Shown here: positions 5,726 to 6,880 of the stretch, in pieces
Layout: each line of letters begins with the position of its first letter
How positions within the stretch are numbered: position 1 is the stretch's first letter
NCBI GenBank assembly: GCA_020025735.1
Contig: JAHHRP010000100.1
Span: 1 to 6,880, forward strand
Source of the DNA: Evtepia sp.
GTDB lineage: Bacteria > Bacillota > Clostridia > Oscillospirales > Oscillospiraceae
Length of the DNA stretch: 6,880 nt
Direction: 5' to 3'
Program-made: the position numbers and the translations under genes
Notes under the pieces: model-generated
The model's input: the letters and a program-made list of their open reading frames with translations, nothing else
What the model was told of the DNA's origin: nothing
Databases searched by the model: none

Positions 5726-6235
5726 ATGAAGGCAGAGGAGCGAAGAAAGATCATAGCCAGAACGCTGACCACGGAGGAACCCATCAGTGCCACCGCGCTT
5801 GCTGGGCGCTTTTCAGTCAGCCGTCAGATTATCGTGGGAGACATCGCCTTGCTTCGAGCCTCCGGCATGGACATCGTAGCTACACCCCGTGGGTATAAAC
5901 TGGGGGAGTCTGCTGGTCTTCTGCGAACAGTCGCCTGTGTTCATTCTGCCCAAGAGATGGAACAGGAGTTGCTGGCCATAGTAGACAATGGCTGCACTGT
6001 CATTGACGTTGTGGTAGACCACTCACTTTATGGACAGATGACAGGCCAGCTGAGTTTATCTTCCCGGTATGACGTATCCCAGTTTGTGGAAAAGGCCAAA
6101 GATGCCGCTCCCCTCTCCTCGCTCACTGATGGAGTCCACATCCACAATCTTCGTTGTCCTGATGAGGATGCTTACCGCCGCGTCCAGGCAGCCCTGGAAG
6201 CCTTGGGGATTCTCTATACCCAAGGGAACGGGTAA
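5726..6235 (+). CDS. niaR: NiaR/YrxA niacin-responsive transcriptional repressor (HTH + 3H domain)
   Basis: The 169-aa protein has an N-terminal HTH_11 winged helix (about residues 5-60, recognition region VSRQIIVGDIALLRASG at 31-47) and a C-terminal 3H ligand-binding domain (about 67-165). His73, Glu81, His138 and His140 have the same spacing as the metal ligands I recall from the Thermotoga NiaR structure; His99 in VVDHSLYG is the other family-typical histidine. NiaR repressors bind DNA with niacin as co-repressor and control NAD synthesis, niacin salvage and niacin uptake genes. AAGGGAG about 10 nt upstream supports the start. Placement 35 nt after pncB indicates co-transcription and probable autoregulation. 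A terminator-like hairpin and a new promoter follow at once. The family is very clear; its targets here are inferred. Confidence 0.95.
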   Translation: MKAEERRKIIARTLTTEEPISATALAGRFSVSRQIIVGDIALLRASGMDIVATPRGYKLGESAGLLRTVACVHSAQEMEQELLAIVDNGCTVIDVVVDHSLYGQMTGQLSLSSRYDVSQFVEKAKDAAPLSSLTDGVHIHNLRCPDEDAYRRVQAALEALGILYTQGNG

Positions 6236-6254
6236 GGAATCTTTTCGATGGGGC

Positions 6255-6283
6255 TTGACAAAGTACGCCTCAACGCTTACAAT
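6255..6283 (+). promoter_or_regulatory. Consensus promoter of the EIIC-like gene
   Basis: A perfect TTGACA (6255-6260) and TACAAT (6278-6283) are separated by 17 nt, with the start expected near 6290. The -10 box overlaps the left arm of the hairpin at 6279-6322, so the two functions share bases. This makes the membrane protein gene independently expressed from pncB-niaR. Confidence 0.8.
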
Positions 6284-6325
6284 AGCTTTTGCACCTGTCA
6301 AGACAGATGCAAAAGCTATTGTTTT
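6279..6325 (+). terminator. Long hairpin after niaR, terminator overlapping the next promoter
   Basis: ACAATAGCTTTTGCA and TGCAAAAGCTATTGT pair perfectly over 15 bp. After one mismatch, CTGTC/GACAG extends the stem. Four Ts follow, then AACAG, so the U-tract is short. Transcripts from pncB-niaR would form the whole hairpin; those starting near 6290 would lack most of the left arm and escape it. This lets one DNA element stop the upstream operon without blocking the downstream gene. Confidence 0.75.
6292..6309. promoter_or_regulatory. Candidate NiaR operator in the EIIC-like promoter region
   Basis: CACCTGTC-AA-GACAGATG is a near-perfect dyad (7 of 8 positions) at about +3 to +20 of the predicted transcript. 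Its CACCTGT core also occurs at 4105-4111 inside the pncB promoter. The position would suit a repressor. The sequence also forms the tip of the terminator hairpin, so the dyad alone does not prove protein binding. The complement of CACCTGT also occurs once inside lysR (2250-2256), showing chance matches happen. Confidence 0.4.
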
Positions 6326-6349
6326 AACAGTTTGAGAAAAGGAGTGTCT

Positions 6350-6880
6350 ATGGAAAAATTTCGCAGTTTCCTCCGGCGGAAAAACATTGTCTTTTCCGCA
6401 AAACGCTACGGGGTAGATGCCCTGGGCGCTATGGCCCAAGGGTTGTTTTGCACCCTGCTGGTTGGAACCATCCTGAACACGCTTGGTACCCAGTTCCACA
6501 TCGGCTTCCTCTCAGCCACCGTAGTCACCATAGGCACCGGCGAGACTGCTACTGCCTACACCATCGGTGGACTGGCCTCTGCCATGGTGGGTCCTGCTAT
6601 GGCCGTAGCGATCGGTTCAGCCCTCCAAGCCCCGCCTATGGTCCTCTTTTCCCTCGTGCCAGTGGGGTATGCTACCAACATCTTGGGAGGTGCTGGTGGA
6701 CCCCTGGCCGTGTTGGTCATCGCCATCATCGCCGCTGAGTGCGGTAAGGCCGTCTCCAAGGAAACAAAAGTAGATATTCTGGTAACTCCTATCGTAACTG
6801 TCTTGGTAGGGATTGGTGCCGCTTATCTCATCGCACCTCCCATCGGCACAGCAGCCTCCTGGGTTGGTGACCTTATCATG
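6350..6880 (+). CDS. PTS EIIC-like membrane protein (PF13303/PfoR-type), C-terminus cut by window edge
   Basis: The frame is open for 177 codons to the right edge, roughly half of the usual length of about 350 aa. After a short basic cytoplasmic start, the conserved SAKRYGVDALGAMAQGLF (16-33) leads into the first helix with LLVGTILNTLGTQ (36-48). Later come GPAMAVAIG-x-ALQAPP (81-96) and VPVGYATNILGGAGGPLA (103-120), both typical of the group as I recall it. At least four membrane segments are visible. The family is named for similarity to sugar phosphotransferase IIC subunits and includes clostridial PfoR-like proteins, but its substrates are poorly known and no EIIA or EIIB partner is visible here. 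AAAGGAG 5 nt upstream supports the start. It has its own promoter directly after niaR, so a link to niacin metabolism is possible but unproven. Confidence 0.82.
   Translation, partial: MEKFRSFLRRKNIVFSAKRYGVDALGAMAQGLFCTLLVGTILNTLGTQFHIGFLSATVVTIGTGETATAYTIGGLASAMVGPAMAVAIGSALQAPPMVLFSLVPVGYATNILGGAGGPLAVLVIAIIAAECGKAVSKETKVDILVTPIVTVLVGIGAAYLIAPPIGTAASWVGDLIM

Noticed and set aside
1..6880. CRISPR array, transposon or phage remnant
   Set aside because: No regularly spaced repeats, transposase or integrase motifs, or terminal inverted repeats were found on reading both strands.

Overview
The window looks like a chromosomal segment from a Gram-positive, probably spore-forming Clostridia bacterium. 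The best guess is the Oscillospiraceae (Flavonifractor/Intestinimonas/Lawsonibacter-like gut bacteria). This rests on strong AGGAGG-type ribosome sites, sigma-A-like promoters with exact 17-nt spacers, a PdaB-type sporulation deacetylase, a NiaR niacin repressor and moderate GC. The genus is a guess; the class is fairly secure. No transposase, integrase, CRISPR array, tRNA or rRNA was seen.

Left part (1-1871): an APC-superfamily amino-acid/amine permease gene on the minus strand runs off the left edge. Its promoter (TTTACA-17-TATAAT) lies at 1404-1432, giving a leader of about 160 nt that contains a strong hairpin. Between the permease and the divergent LysR gene is a 638-nt non-coding stretch that does not look empty. 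On the minus strand it carries a second promoter (TTTACA-17-TATACT), a region of about 130 nt that folds on paper as three hairpins inside a closing stem, and a strong terminator hairpin with five Ts. I read this as an undescribed small RNA of about 196 nt, and it is the most interesting object in the window. A T-N11-A dyad typical of LysR-family sites sits just upstream of the permease -35 box.

Middle (1872-3895): a LysR-family regulator (+) whose stop codon lies inside its own terminator hairpin. A symmetric terminator hairpin follows, shared with the convergent polysaccharide deacetylase gene (minus strand, PdaB-like, membrane anchored).

Right part (4096-6880): a niacin salvage unit. A consensus promoter drives pncB (nicotinate phosphoribosyltransferase) and then niaR (HTH plus 3H domain, niacin-sensing repressor), 35 nt apart. 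After niaR comes a perfect 15-bp hairpin that overlaps a second consensus promoter (TTGACA-17-TACAAT) for a PF13303-type, EIIC-like membrane protein cut by the right edge. Both promoters contain CACCTGT. This raises the testable idea that NiaR controls both units and that the EIIC-like protein takes part in niacin-related transport.

How the genes work together: NiaR would sense niacin and adjust PncB, which makes nicotinate mononucleotide for NAD, and possibly the neighbouring transporter. The LysR protein probably controls the divergent small RNA and/or the permease. The deacetylase appears to be an independent sporulation or cell-wall gene. All functional links are inferred from sequence and gene order only.
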